Origin: Actinomycetota bacterium
Lineage (GTDB): Bacteria; Actinomycetota; Actinomycetes; Streptosporangiales; Streptosporangiaceae
Reading direction: 5' to 3'
NCBI GenBank assembly: GCA_003168255.1
Contig: PMSU01000069.1
Coordinates: 1 to 45,273, forward strand
Length of the DNA: 45,273 bases
Positions 31,174 to 39,740 of this stretch are shown one piece after another. Within the stretch, counting starts at the first letter, position 1, and every line of letters starts with the position of its first letter. Position numbers and translations under genes: made by a program. The notes under the pieces were generated by a model. That model was not told the origin of the DNA. It worked only from the letters and a program-made list of their open reading frames with translations, and did no database searches.

Positions 31174-34100
31174 CACCGGCGCGGCGATGTCGCGTGCGGC
31201 CACGTTCCAGCCGGACACGCTGATCACGGGGGTGGCGCCGTGCAAATCGGTGGAGTCGTAGCTGACCGTCAGCGTCTGCGACTGCCCCGGCCAGAGCGTG
31301 ATGTCGTCGTTGCTCCAGGTCGATGACTGCAGCTCGTTGTCGCCCGGCGCCAGGACACCGGTCGGCGTGCCCCGCCGGACGTCAGCGCGCAGGAAGAAGG
31401 CGACGGTCGAGGCGGCCGAGGTGTTCGTGATCGTCACCCTGGTCACCAGGTCGGCGCCGGCCGGCCCGCGCTGCGACGAGGTGACCGCCCGGACCTGGAC
31501 CGCCGCGGCCGGCAGCGAGTTCAGCCCGCGCAGGTTCGCATGCGACGACAGCGTGGCCTGCGGGCTACCCAGGGTCTTGGGCCAGTTCACCACGTCGGGC
31601 TGGGTGGACAGCCAGTAGACGTTGTTGTCGAGCACGGTGCCGTTCCGGCTGAGCAGCAGCTGCACGAAGTAGACCTTGGCCGGCGCCGGCGCAGTGGTGG
31701 CCGCTGGCACCTTCGGCCGCACGACGTTGTTGATGACGCCCTGGCTGGACAGGGCGAGCGGGCCGGAGTGCTGGTCGTCGAGCAGCCTTCCGGCCAGGCT
31801 GTACACCCGGGACTCGACCGACAGGCCGGACTGCCGCGAGCCGGTCAGGTTGTCCACGGTGACGGCTCCGGTGTCCAGGGCGTAGAGCACGTGCAGGCTC
31901 CGGTTGGCCTCCTGCGCGCCAAAGTAGCTGCCTGCCTGGTCGCCGTCGCTGTTGTAGAGGTTCCAGAGCAGGCTCGGCCAGCCCTTGTTGACCTGCCAGT
32001 AGATCGTTCCCGTCGACGGGGTCGGCTTGCTCGTCGAGTGGTCGATGTAGGCCTCGAACTGCGCCCGGGTGTTCTCGTAGTTCTGCACCTGCGCCTTCTC
32101 GACGTAGCTGCTCAGGCTCGACCACGGGCCGTACCGCTGGGCCAGCGCCTGGTCGAAGTTGAACAGCGTCCCGAACGCGTAGCCGTGATGACGGGTTCCC
32201 TCGTAGTTGGCGTGGTACTGGTTGTAGTCCGGGTTCTGCCAGAGCTCGGCCTGATCATGCGGCGACATGAAGCGCTTGATTGAGTCCAGCGTCGGGACCG
32301 TGTCGCCGGCGCTCTGCTCACTGTCGTAGGCCCAGGCGCCGCCGACGTTGGTCCTGGTCGGATCGCCGCGGAGGTAATGGCTGGTGTCGTACCAGTAGCT
32401 GGGCGGCACCCAGTCGTAGGGGCCCTCCTTCTCCCCCGACTGCCCGAGTACCGGGCTGCTGTTGTACTCGGCGGAGGAGATGAGCGGATCGTCGAAGTCG
32501 GCCTGCCGGAATCCGCGCAGCGACACCTTCTCCTGCCGCGGGATCGGCGCGTTGTCGCTCCACTGGAAGCTGAACACGCTCGGGTGGTTGCGCAGCCGCT
32601 GGCCCAGGGTCAGCGCGGAGAGCTGGAGCAGCCGGTAGTCCGCGTTGGTCACGCCCCGCCCGTTATAGGGCAGCTGCCAGGCGTCGCAGCACTGGTATCC
32701 CGCGTTGATCAGGATGCCGGCCCGGTCCATCTGGGTGAAGAAGTTATCCGGCATCAGGTGGCCCTCCAACCGGAGGGTGTTGATTCCGAGGTTGCGCATC
32801 AACGCGATCTGCCGGGCGATGTCACCCGCCGAATAGTGCAGGAACAGGTTGGGCGAGAACCCGCCGCCGCGCACCACGAACCGCCTGCCGTTGATGGTGA
32901 ACACCCGTGTGCCGGCCGGGGCCTTCGGCGACTTGCCCGTGAGGTAAGAGGTCACACTCCTGATGCCGAACTGCTCGTGCGTCGAGTTCAGCACCCGTCC
33001 GTTCCGGGAAATCCACGTCACCAGGGTGTACATCGGCTGGCCGCCCATCTGATAAGGCCACCAGAGGCTGGGGTGGGCGATCCGCAGCGCGGGGTAGGCG
33101 GCCGGCCGCAGCGACACGGTCTGGGTGGCGTGCGGGGGGACCGTCACCGGGGCGCTGACCAGGATGACCGGGCCGCCATGGCCCGGCGCGACGACCGCCG
33201 CGCTGAACCTGCCGCGGGCTGCGTCACCGGTGGAGTTGCTGATGTCTGCCTTGACGGTCAGGGCCGAGCTGGTCAGGCCGCGCGCGTTGTGCTCGATCAC
33301 GTGCGCGTTGCCGTCGGCGAGCGGGCCGTCCACCCGCAGCTGGACGGGGAACTGGATCCCGGTGTTGTTGTCCGGCGGAATCTGGTTCCAGTCCACGTCG
33401 TCGAGCGTGTACATCTTTCTCGGGTCATTCGGCTGCATCTCGATGGCCACGGTGTTCGTCCCGTGCCTGAGCAGCCCGGTGATGTCAAAACTGAACCGCG
33501 TGTAGGCGCCGGTGACCGTGGCCGGAGTGGCGACCTGATGGCCGTTGACCCACACGGCGGCTGCGCCGACCACCCCGTTGACGATGAGCTCGGCGCTGCT
33601 GCCCGCCCGCAGCCGCGGGTCGAAATCGGTGCGCCACCACCACGGCACCGAGAAGCGCGGGACGGTGTCCGCGCCGATCCTGGTCATGTAGCCGAAGCAC
33701 TTCTTCATGTTGGCGGCGTAGAAGACGCTCTGCCGGCTGTCGCTGCTCTGGTTCACGTGCAGGCCGGGGTCGCCAGGGCAGACGCCATTACGCAGCAGTG
33801 CCTCGATCTCGGTCCCCGGGGCTCCTGCGGCGTCGTTGGCCACCGGCAGCCATGAGCTCACGTTGAACCCGGGCTCGGAGATCGCGGTGCCGGGCTGGGC
33901 AGCGGTCGCGCTGCTGGTCACCCGCCAGCCTCTTGCCCCCAGATTGACCAGGTCGCTGGCGCCTGTGTCCGACGGCGAGGCAAGGTCGGCATCGGCCCCG
34001 GTGATCAGGGCGGCGGTTACCGCCGCGGGCGTGGCCGCGCTCCGGCGGCCAGGCCCGCCGGCTGCACTCCCCCGGCCAGGCCCGGCAGCCGCACTCCCCC

Positions 34101-34260
34101 GGCCAGCTCCGGCGGCCGCACTCCCCCGGCCAGGCCCGGCGGCTGCGCCGCCGGGTGCCGCCTGCGCAGGCAGGCCAGACAGCATCGCCATCGTCACTGC
34201 CACCGCGACGGCGGCCCGGGCCGCGACCCTGGCGCGGGAGGCTCGTCTCATGATCGGCAC
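31168..34260 (-). CDS. csxA: Exo-beta-D-glucosaminidase (GH2, CsxA type)
   Basis: A 1030-residue secreted enzyme that releases glucosamine from the non-reducing end of chitosan oligomers; CsxA of Amycolatopsis is about 1032 residues. A signal peptide (ARAAVAVAVTMAMLSG) is followed by a Gly/Arg/Ser/Ala repeat (residues 42-77), the sugar-binding and Ig-like domains, and the barrel. SFQWSDNAPIPRQEK holds the general acid Asp (569) as in CsxA, and GGAWAYDSEQSAGDTVPTLD the nucleophile Glu (648). TGTIYWQVNKGWPSLLWNL and VYWLSTQPDVVNW follow the CsxA C-terminal pattern. The GTG start has GGAGG-like bases before it. A ROK-type dyad lies about 110 bases upstream. Confidence 0.92.
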   Translation of the reverse strand: MPIMRRASRARVAARAAVAVAVTMAMLSGLPAQAAPGGAAAGPGRGSAAAGAGRGSAAAGPGRGSAAGGPGRRSAATPAAVTAALITGADADLASPSDTGASDLVNLGARGWRVTSSATAAQPGTAISEPGFNVSSWLPVANDAAGAPGTEIEALLRNGVCPGDPGLHVNQSSDSRQSVFYAANMKKCFGYMTRIGADTVPRFSVPWWWRTDFDPRLRAGSSAELIVNGVVGAAAVWVNGHQVATPATVTGAYTRFSFDITGLLRHGTNTVAIEMQPNDPRKMYTLDDVDWNQIPPDNNTGIQFPVQLRVDGPLADGNAHVIEHNARGLTSSALTVKADISNSTGDAARGRFSAAVVAPGHGGPVILVSAPVTVPPHATQTVSLRPAAYPALRIAHPSLWWPYQMGGQPMYTLVTWISRNGRVLNSTHEQFGIRSVTSYLTGKSPKAPAGTRVFTINGRRFVVRGGGFSPNLFLHYSAGDIARQIALMRNLGINTLRLEGHLMPDNFFTQMDRAGILINAGYQCCDAWQLPYNGRGVTNADYRLLQLSALTLGQRLRNHPSVFSFQWSDNAPIPRQEKVSLRGFRQADFDDPLISSAEYNSSPVLGQSGEKEGPYDWVPPSYWYDTSHYLRGDPTRTNVGGAWAYDSEQSAGDTVPTLDSIKRFMSPHDQAELWQNPDYNQYHANYEGTRHHGYAFGTLFNFDQALAQRYGPWSSLSSYVEKAQVQNYENTRAQFEAYIDHSTSKPTPSTGTIYWQVNKGWPSLLWNLYNSDGDQAGSYFGAQEANRSLHVLYALDTGAVTVDNLTGSRQSGLSVESRVYSLAGRLLDDQHSGPLALSSQGVINNVVRPKVPAATTAPAPAKVYFVQLLLSRNGTVLDNNVYWLSTQPDVVNWPKTLGSPQATLSSHANLRGLNSLPAAAVQVRAVTSSQRGPAGADLVTRVTITNTSAASTVAFFLRADVRRGTPTGVLAPGDNELQSSTWSNDDITLWPGQSQTLTVSYDSTDLHGATPVISVSGWNVAARDIAAPVP
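34037..34144. repeat. 27-bp coding tandem repeat in csxA
   Basis: Four copies of a 27-base unit encode a nine-residue repeat (GPGRGSAAA and variants with GA, GG and RRS) just after the signal peptide. It is likely a flexible linker at the mature N-terminus and is prone to length change. Confidence 0.8.
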
Positions 34261-34366
34261 CGCTGTGCTCCTCCCCGCGGCACTGCGCCGCGATCGGCCG
34301 GCCCCGTCCTACCGTCCCCCGCGAGCGCAAGCCCCCGCGCCAGTGAGCACACCTGTCCGATGCGCA

Positions 34367-34391
34367 TTAGTTTGTATAGTTTCCAAACCAG
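34367..34391. promoter_or_regulatory. ROK-type operator, site 3 (weaker)
   Basis: TTAGTTTG and CCAAACCAG are imperfect half-sites, 8 of 12 positions symmetric. TTAGTTTG is identical to the left half of site 2. It is about 107-131 bases before the csxA start in an AT-rich island. Confidence 0.5.
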
Positions 34392-34482
34392 CCGACCAGA
34401 ATCCGTCCCGCACGTCAAGGCCCCTGGGCGCCTGACGTCGGCCGGCCGGCTGATCGGGAAGCAGCGCGCCGCCGAGGCGGTG

Positions 34483-35799
34483 CTATGCAGATGTGCCGGT
34501 CGGCAGCGCCGCCATCAGCTGCTTCCAGGCGACGTCGCTGCCAGCGGCCAGGCAGCCGTCGACCACAGCGTCTGAACCGAGCGCGCTGACCCGGACGGCC
34601 GGCCGGACCGGAGCCAGGGTCTGCAACTGACCGCTGACCGCATCGGCGAATCCTGGCGCCTGGCCGATCCCCCCGCCCAGCACGATCAGCTCGGGATCCA
34701 CGACCGTGATCACCGCGCAGATCGCCTTCGCGACCAGTCGCGCCTCCTCGGCGACTACGCCGGCAGCGCGCTCGTCGCCCCTCGCCGCGGCGTCAAAGAC
34801 CCGGCGGGCGGTGACGGGCCCGCGCATGCCGGCCTTGCGGGCTGCCCGTACTACTGCGGCGGCCGCTGCGGCAGCCTCAAGTTCGCCGCGCTTGCGGGCG
34901 TCGCCCTCGTCGGCGCCGGACCCCTCGGACAGCGGCATGAAGGCGATTTCGCCGGCTACCCCGTGCACGCCGCGGCGCAACTGGCCGCCGAGCACAAGGC
35001 CCATGCCGATGCCCGTGCCGACGTGCACGAAGGCGAAGTCATCCACGTTCCGGCCGTGGCCGAGCGCGCGCTCGGCCAGCGCCTCCGCATCCACGTCGTT
35101 CTCCATCAGCACCGACTCGCCGAAGGCCGCCCGCAGCCCGGCCAGCGCGGCGGGCCTGTCCCAGCCGGCCAGCCCTCCGGTCAGCGCCATGGAATTGCGG
35201 CGCGGGTCATAGACACCCGGGCTGCCGATAACGGTCTGGGTGATGGCGGACCTGGCGACGCCGGCCTCATTGCACAAGACGTCGCCGAGCCGCACCAGCT
35301 CGGCCACCCTGCCGCGGACGCTGGTGGCGCGGGCGCGCAGCGTGGATCTGGCCCGGATCTCGCCGGCCAGGTCGGCGAGGGCGCCCCTGACGTACTCGTG
35401 CCCGATATCGAGGCCGAGCACCAGTCCTGCGTCAGGGCGGATCTCATAGAGCAGGGCCGACCGGCCGGGCACCCCGGTGCGCTGCCCCGCCGCCTGCACC
35501 AGGCCTGCCCGCTCCACGTTGCCCAGCGCCAGCGACACGGTCGGCTTAGACAGCCCGGAAACCCGGGCGAGCTCGGCGCGTGAGCACGGGCCGAGGATGC
35601 GGATGTGCTCAAGCAGCAGCTGCTCGTTCAGGGCACGGATCAGCGGAGGGCGCGCAGCAGATATGCGGCCGGTCGGGCCGCCGCGGCCGACTTGCGCCCT
35701 GGCGGCCGACGGCACCCCCGGACCGACGTCCAGCGGCTCGGCAACCGCGCTACCGGACACGCCGGATGACAGTGCTGTCACGGCCACCTCCCGCTCCAT
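34483..35799 (-). CDS. ROK-family transcriptional repressor (CsnR-like)
   Basis: A ~438-residue ROK regulator. The MarR-like helix-turn-helix is LLEHIRILGPCSRAELARVS and LSKPTVSLALGNVERAGLV. The sugar-kinase-like domain follows with VLGLDIGHEYVRGALADLAG, GSPGVYDPRRNSM, HVGTGIGMGLVLGGQLRRG and VDPELIVLGGGIG. The Cys-rich zinc motif of catalytic ROK proteins is absent, as in many repressors of the family. Binding a glucosamine oligomer would be expected to release DNA. I start at MEREVAVTAL, with GGGAG close before it; an in-frame GTG at 35829 would add ten residues. It diverges from the kinase-transporter operon and probably represses itself, that operon, csxA and the secreted protein at 29020. 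Confidence 0.88.
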   Translation of the reverse strand: MEREVAVTALSSGVSGSAVAEPLDVGPGVPSAARAQVGRGGPTGRISAARPPLIRALNEQLLLEHIRILGPCSRAELARVSGLSKPTVSLALGNVERAGLVQAAGQRTGVPGRSALLYEIRPDAGLVLGLDIGHEYVRGALADLAGEIRARSTLRARATSVRGRVAELVRLGDVLCNEAGVARSAITQTVIGSPGVYDPRRNSMALTGGLAGWDRPAALAGLRAAFGESVLMENDVDAEALAERALGHGRNVDDFAFVHVGTGIGMGLVLGGQLRRGVHGVAGEIAFMPLSEGSGADEGDARKRGELEAAAAAAAVVRAARKAGMRGPVTARRVFDAAARGDERAAGVVAEEARLVAKAICAVITVVDPELIVLGGGIGQAPGFADAVSGQLQTLAPVRPAVRVSALGSDAVVDGCLAAGSDVAWKQLMAALPTGTSA

Positions 35800-35861
35800 G
35801 ATCTCCCGTCCCCCTGAGGATGACATCACGATTGGTCAATTCGCATCCTTGTACCGCAGAC

Positions 35862-35886
35862 TTAGTTTGGATACTGTCCTAACTAT
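35862..35886. promoter_or_regulatory. ROK-type operator, site 2, in the divergent promoter
   Basis: TTAGTTTGGA and TCCTAACTAT are half-sites of a dyad, 9 of 12 positions symmetric. It shares 18 of 25 positions with site 1. It lies between the ROK repressor and the ROK kinase, 26 bases before the kinase ATG, so one site could control both directions. A GGAGGA ribosome site follows it. Confidence 0.7.
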
Positions 35887-35912
35887 CTTATTCTCGGAGG
35901 ATTCAGGACAGC

Positions 35913-36917
35913 ATGAGCACCGCCACCGCCACCGCCACCGTCCTGCTCGGGATCGACTTCGGCGGCACCAAGATCGCGGCTACCGTGTCCGATGCTCGCG
36001 GCCGCCGGCTCGCGTCTGCCACGGTCGACAGCGCGAGTGAACTCGGCGCACGCGCTGCCTTCGACCGCGGCATCCTCGCGGCTGAAGAACTCCTCTCCGC
36101 AGTGAGCGATCGGCACCTGGCGGCGGTCGGGGTTTCCACGTTCGGGATACCGTTCGATGATCGCGTCGAGCTCGCCCCCGCCATCACGGGCTGGGACGAT
36201 CTCGCCCTCGGCCGCGAGCTTCGCGCCGCCTTCCCCGGCGCGAAGGTCGCGATGGCCACCGACGCCAAGGCGGCCGCCCGCGCCGAGGCCACCTGGGGCG
36301 CCCTCGCGGGCTGCGATCCCGCCGTCTACCTCAATCTCGGCACCGGGCTCTCCGCCGCCATCGTGACCGGCGGCCGGGTGCTGGTGGGCCGCAACGGCGC
36401 GGCCGGCGAGATCGGCTACAACCTGCGCGCGGTAACCGACGTCGGGCTTGCCCTGGACCGCCGTGTCCCGCTGGAATGGATGGTCAGCGCCAGGGCCCTG
36501 GCAAAGCGGGCAACCAGCGCTCTTGGCTCTGGCCGGGAACTCACCGCCGCGGAGGTGTTCGAGGCAAGTGCAGGGAATCAGATGCTGGACGATGTCATCG
36601 ATGAGTTCGTCGCGGAACTCTCCTTTCACCTAGTCAACCTGGCGATCTGCATCGATCCGGTGCGGATCGCCGTCGGCGGCGGAATGACGGGCTCCTGGGA
36701 ACGCCTCCGTCCTGGCCTGGAGCAGGCGCTGAGGGCGGGGGTCCCGTTCCCGCCCGAGCTCGTGCTCGCCGCCTTTCCCTTCGACGCGCCGCTGATCGGC
36801 GCTATTGCGCTTGCCGTGGAGGCAGCGCAGGACCGGCTCGGCACCGCCGCAGCGCGGGTGGACGGCAGGCACGGGCCCGAGCCTGCGCTGAATAACGCAC
36901 ACACAACAAAGGACTAA
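35913..36917 (+). CDS. ROK-family sugar kinase without the zinc motif
   Basis: A 334-residue ROK protein with a kinase-type start. LLGIDFGGTKIAATVSDARG is the phosphate loop, and VGVSTFGIPFDDRVELAP is the ROK equivalent of GVAVPG. TDAKAAARAEATWG is the acidic catalytic region, and LNLGTGLSAAIVTGGRV is the second phosphate motif. AAGEIGYNLRAV replaces the usual E-[IV]-G-H followed by a CxCGxxGCxE zinc site; neither the His nor the cysteines are present. Related zinc-less ROK kinases exist in chitosan loci. It should phosphorylate glucosamine or its oligomers, but that is inferred from context. It is first in the operon, with the next gene 4 bases downstream. Confidence 0.85.
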   Translation: MSTATATATVLLGIDFGGTKIAATVSDARGRRLASATVDSASELGARAAFDRGILAAEELLSAVSDRHLAAVGVSTFGIPFDDRVELAPAITGWDDLALGRELRAAFPGAKVAMATDAKAAARAEATWGALAGCDPAVYLNLGTGLSAAIVTGGRVLVGRNGAAGEIGYNLRAVTDVGLALDRRVPLEWMVSARALAKRATSALGSGRELTAAEVFEASAGNQMLDDVIDEFVAELSFHLVNLAICIDPVRIAVGGGMTGSWERLRPGLEQALRAGVPFPPELVLAAFPFDAPLIGAIALAVEAAQDRLGTAAARVDGRHGPEPALNNAHTTKD

Positions 36918-36921
36918 TGCC

Positions 36922-38577
36922 ATGAGACGCTTCGGCAGAATCGGGCTCGTCATCGCGGCCAGCCTGCTCGCGGCTAGCTGTAGTGCCGGCTCCGGCAGCA
37001 CTACCGCCACAAAGGGCGTGGTGACCATCTCGAACGAGAACGGCGCCCTCTGGACCTGCGACTTCAGCCCGTTCAACGGCTCGGACACGCTGCTGTCGGT
37101 CGGGTTCGTCTACGAGCCGCTTGTCTACGTCAATCCGCTCCAGAACGGCAAGACCACGCCCATGCTCGCCACCTCCTGGACGTGGGGAGCGGGCGACAAG
37201 TCGATCACATTCACCATCCGCAAGAACGTCAAGTTCAGCGATGGGTCGGCGCTCACCCCGGCCGACGTGGTGTACACCTTCAACCTGCTCAAGAAGTACG
37301 CCGCCCTGGACCTGACCGGGGTGTGGTCGGTGCTTTCCAGCGTCACCCAGACCAGCTCGGACCAGGTGACCATGGCCTTCAAGACCGCGGCGGTGCCGTA
37401 CTTCTACTACATCGCCGACGAGACCCCGATCGTGCCAGAGCACATCTGGTCGAAGATCGCGAACCCGGTGACGTACCCCGACACCAACCCCGTGGGCACC
37501 GGTCCCTACGAGGTGAACCCGTGCGCCAAGGCGAACATCACCTACACCGCCAACCCGCACTACTGGCAGCCCGGGGAACCGCACATCGCCAAGGTCGAGT
37601 ACCCGGCGTACACGAGCAACACCACGGCCAACGACCAGCTGCAGAACGGCCAGGCGCAGTGGGGCTCCCAGTACATCCCGGGCATCAAGCCCTTCTACAC
37701 CGCTAAGAGCTCCAACTTCCACTACTGGTTCCCGCCGACCGTGAACGTCTCGCTGGTGCCTAACCTGAAGAATTCGCTGCTGAGCAACGTCAAGGTCCGC
37801 CAGGCGATGTCGTACGCGATCGACCGCTCCAAGGTCTCCACGATCGGCGAGTCCGGCTACGAACCGCCCGCGAACCAGGCCGGCATCGTCACGCCGACGT
37901 TCAGCAGCTGGCTGGACAGCTCGCAGCTCGCCAGCGACGGCGGCTACGCCTACAACCCGGCGAAGGCGAAGCAGCTGCTGGCCTCGGCCGGCTTCAAGAT
38001 GGGCTCCGATGGCGTGATGGCGAACGCGCAGGGCCAGAAGCTCGCCTTCACCGTCATCAACATCGGCGACTACTCCGACTGGGTGGCCTCGATGCAGGTG
38101 ATCACCCAGGATCTCCAGGCGGTCGGCATCGCGCTGACGCCCGCCAACCTGACCAACACCGACTTCGACGCCGACCTGTACTACGGCAAGTACCAGCTCG
38201 CTTACTACGACCAGCAGACCTTCGGCCCGGCCCCGTACTACGAGCTCAGGAACTGGCTGGACTCGGCGGACACGGCTCCGATCGGGTCCGTAGCCGCCAC
38301 CAACTACGAGCGCTACAGCAATCCGGCCACCGACAGCCTGATCAACCAGTACGCCGCCACCACCAGCACGGCGATGCAGCATTCGATCGTCGACCAGCTA
38401 CAGCAGGTCATGCTGACCGACGTGCCTATCATCCCGGTCGTGGAGGCGGTGGACTGGTACCAGTACGACACGGCGAACATCACCGGCTGGCCCACTCCCG
38501 GCAATCCCTATGCCCAGCCGTCCGCGTTCGCGTACCCGGACATGGAGCAGGTGCTGCTGCACCTCAAGCCGCGGTAG
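36922..38577 (+). CDS. ABC transporter substrate-binding lipoprotein, family 5
   Basis: A 551-residue SBP_bac_5 protein anchored by a lipobox (LLAASC, Cys20). The mature part has the peptide/oligosaccharide-binder pattern: FSDGSALTPADVVYTFNLLK, PVGTGPYEVNPCA, LSNVKVRQAMSYAIDRSKVS and YYELRNWLDSADTAP. Family-5 binders take peptides but also cello-, chito- and glucosamine oligomers; the surrounding genes favour a chitosan-oligomer ligand. It is followed at once by two strong hairpins, a common means of giving binders more mRNA than permeases. Confidence 0.92.
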   Translation: MRRFGRIGLVIAASLLAASCSAGSGSTTATKGVVTISNENGALWTCDFSPFNGSDTLLSVGFVYEPLVYVNPLQNGKTTPMLATSWTWGAGDKSITFTIRKNVKFSDGSALTPADVVYTFNLLKKYAALDLTGVWSVLSSVTQTSSDQVTMAFKTAAVPYFYYIADETPIVPEHIWSKIANPVTYPDTNPVGTGPYEVNPCAKANITYTANPHYWQPGEPHIAKVEYPAYTSNTTANDQLQNGQAQWGSQYIPGIKPFYTAKSSNFHYWFPPTVNVSLVPNLKNSLLSNVKVRQAMSYAIDRSKVSTIGESGYEPPANQAGIVTPTFSSWLDSSQLASDGGYAYNPAKAKQLLASAGFKMGSDGVMANAQGQKLAFTVINIGDYSDWVASMQVITQDLQAVGIALTPANLTNTDFDADLYYGKYQLAYYDQQTFGPAPYYELRNWLDSADTAPIGSVAATNYERYSNPATDSLINQYAATTSTAMQHSIVDQLQQVMLTDVPIIPVVEAVDWYQYDTANITGWPTPGNPYAQPSAFAYPDMEQVLLHLKPR

Positions 38578-38580
38578 GCC

Positions 38581-38663
38581 GGTGCGTGCCCGGGGCCGGC
38601 CCCGGATCCCCGGGCACGCACCTAGCTGGGGCGCCCGGCGCCGGCTCCCCGGCACCGGGGAGC
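38581..38663 (+). terminator. Two intercistronic hairpins after the binder gene
   Basis: Hairpin 1 has perfect 15-bp arms (GGTGCGTGCCCGGGG, 38581-38595 with 38608-38622) and starts 3 bases after the stop. Hairpin 2 (GCTCCCCGG and CCGGGGAGC, 38644-38663) follows with 9-bp arms. They are probably partial terminators or 3'-end stabilisers that lower expression of the permeases relative to the binder. Confidence 0.65.
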
Positions 38664-38750
38664 ACCAGGCTGACCGCTTCAGACGACACGGTGACAAGCT
38701 AACTACCTGGATGACCGTGAGGAGCCGACCATGACCAGCAGGGGAAGAGC

Positions 38751-39737
38751 GTGAGGTTCGCCCTCCGCCGCCTCGGCTTCTTCGTACTCACGCTGTGGGC
38801 GGCGGTGACCCTCAATTTCCTGCTGCCTCGGCTGATGCCGGGAAACCCCGCGCTCGCGATGATGTCCAAGTTCCACGGCGAACTCGGCCCGGGCGCGCTG
38901 AAGGCCCTCGACATCCTGTTCGGGGTCAACACGCACAAGAGCCTGCCCGCGCAGTACTTCAGCTACCTGCACCAGATAGCGACGGGCAACTTCGGGACGT
39001 CACTGGACTTCTACCCGGCATCGGTCACCTCCATCATCGGCAGCGCGATCTGGTGGACGCTCGGCCTGGTGGGCATTACCACGATCCTGGCCTTCGCGCT
39101 CGGCACCGGCCTAGGCATCGTCGCCGCCTGGCGCCGCGGCGGACGGCTGGACAGCATCATGCCGCCGGTGTTCGTGATCACCTCCGCGGTCCCGTACTTC
39201 TGGGTGGGCATGGTGCTCGTGCTGATCTTCGGGATCAGCCTGCACTGGCTGCCCAGCCAGGGCGGCTACTACGTCTCTACCGACACTCCTGGCCTCACGC
39301 TGACCTACTTCGAGGACGTGCTGTCGCACGCCATCCTGCCCGCCATCTCGCTGCTGGTCACCACGATCGGCACCTGGATCCTGACCATGCGCAACACGAT
39401 GATCACCACCCTGGCCGAGGACTACGTACGGATGGCGCGCGCCAAGGGCCTGCCCGGCCGGCGCATCATGATCGACTACGCGGCACGCAACGCGATCCTG
39501 CCCAATCTCACCGGCTTCGCCATGTCCCTCGGGTTCGTGGTCAGCGGCGCGATCCTGATCGAGTACGTGTTCAACTACCCCGGTGTCGGCTCCATGCTGC
39601 TACAGGCCGTACAGGGCGAGGACTACCCGCTGATGCAGGCGCTGTTCCTGCTCATCACCGTCGCGGTGCTGCTGGCCATCCTGGTCGCCGACATCGCCAC
39701 CGCGCTGCTGGACCCGCGTACCAGGACGGCGGGCTAG
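38751..39737 (+). CDS. ABC transporter permease (DppB-like)
   Basis: A 328-residue permease with six membrane helices. The N-terminal helix has LGFFVLTLWAAVTLNFLLPR. The coupling loop EDYVRMARAKGLPGRRIMID is the EAA motif contacting the ATPases. The C-terminal NYPGVGSMLLQAVQGEDYPL is typical of DppB/OppB proteins. It forms the pore with the next gene. The GTG start follows AGGGGAAGAG. It is separated from the binder by hairpins but is in the same operon. Confidence 0.92.
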   Translation: MRFALRRLGFFVLTLWAAVTLNFLLPRLMPGNPALAMMSKFHGELGPGALKALDILFGVNTHKSLPAQYFSYLHQIATGNFGTSLDFYPASVTSIIGSAIWWTLGLVGITTILAFALGTGLGIVAAWRRGGRLDSIMPPVFVITSAVPYFWVGMVLVLIFGISLHWLPSQGGYYVSTDTPGLTLTYFEDVLSHAILPAISLLVTTIGTWILTMRNTMITTLAEDYVRMARAKGLPGRRIMIDYAARNAILPNLTGFAMSLGFVVSGAILIEYVFNYPGVGSMLLQAVQGEDYPLMQALFLLITVAVLLAILVADIATALLDPRTRTAG

Positions 39738-39740
39738 CCC

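Noticed and set aside
32377..33855. 492-codon forward frame over csxA
   Set aside because: Antisense shadow of a recognised enzyme.
36802..38382. 526-codon reverse frame over the kinase end and binder gene
   Set aside because: Antisense to a lipoprotein binder with a clear lipobox; Val/Arg/Gly-rich shadow.
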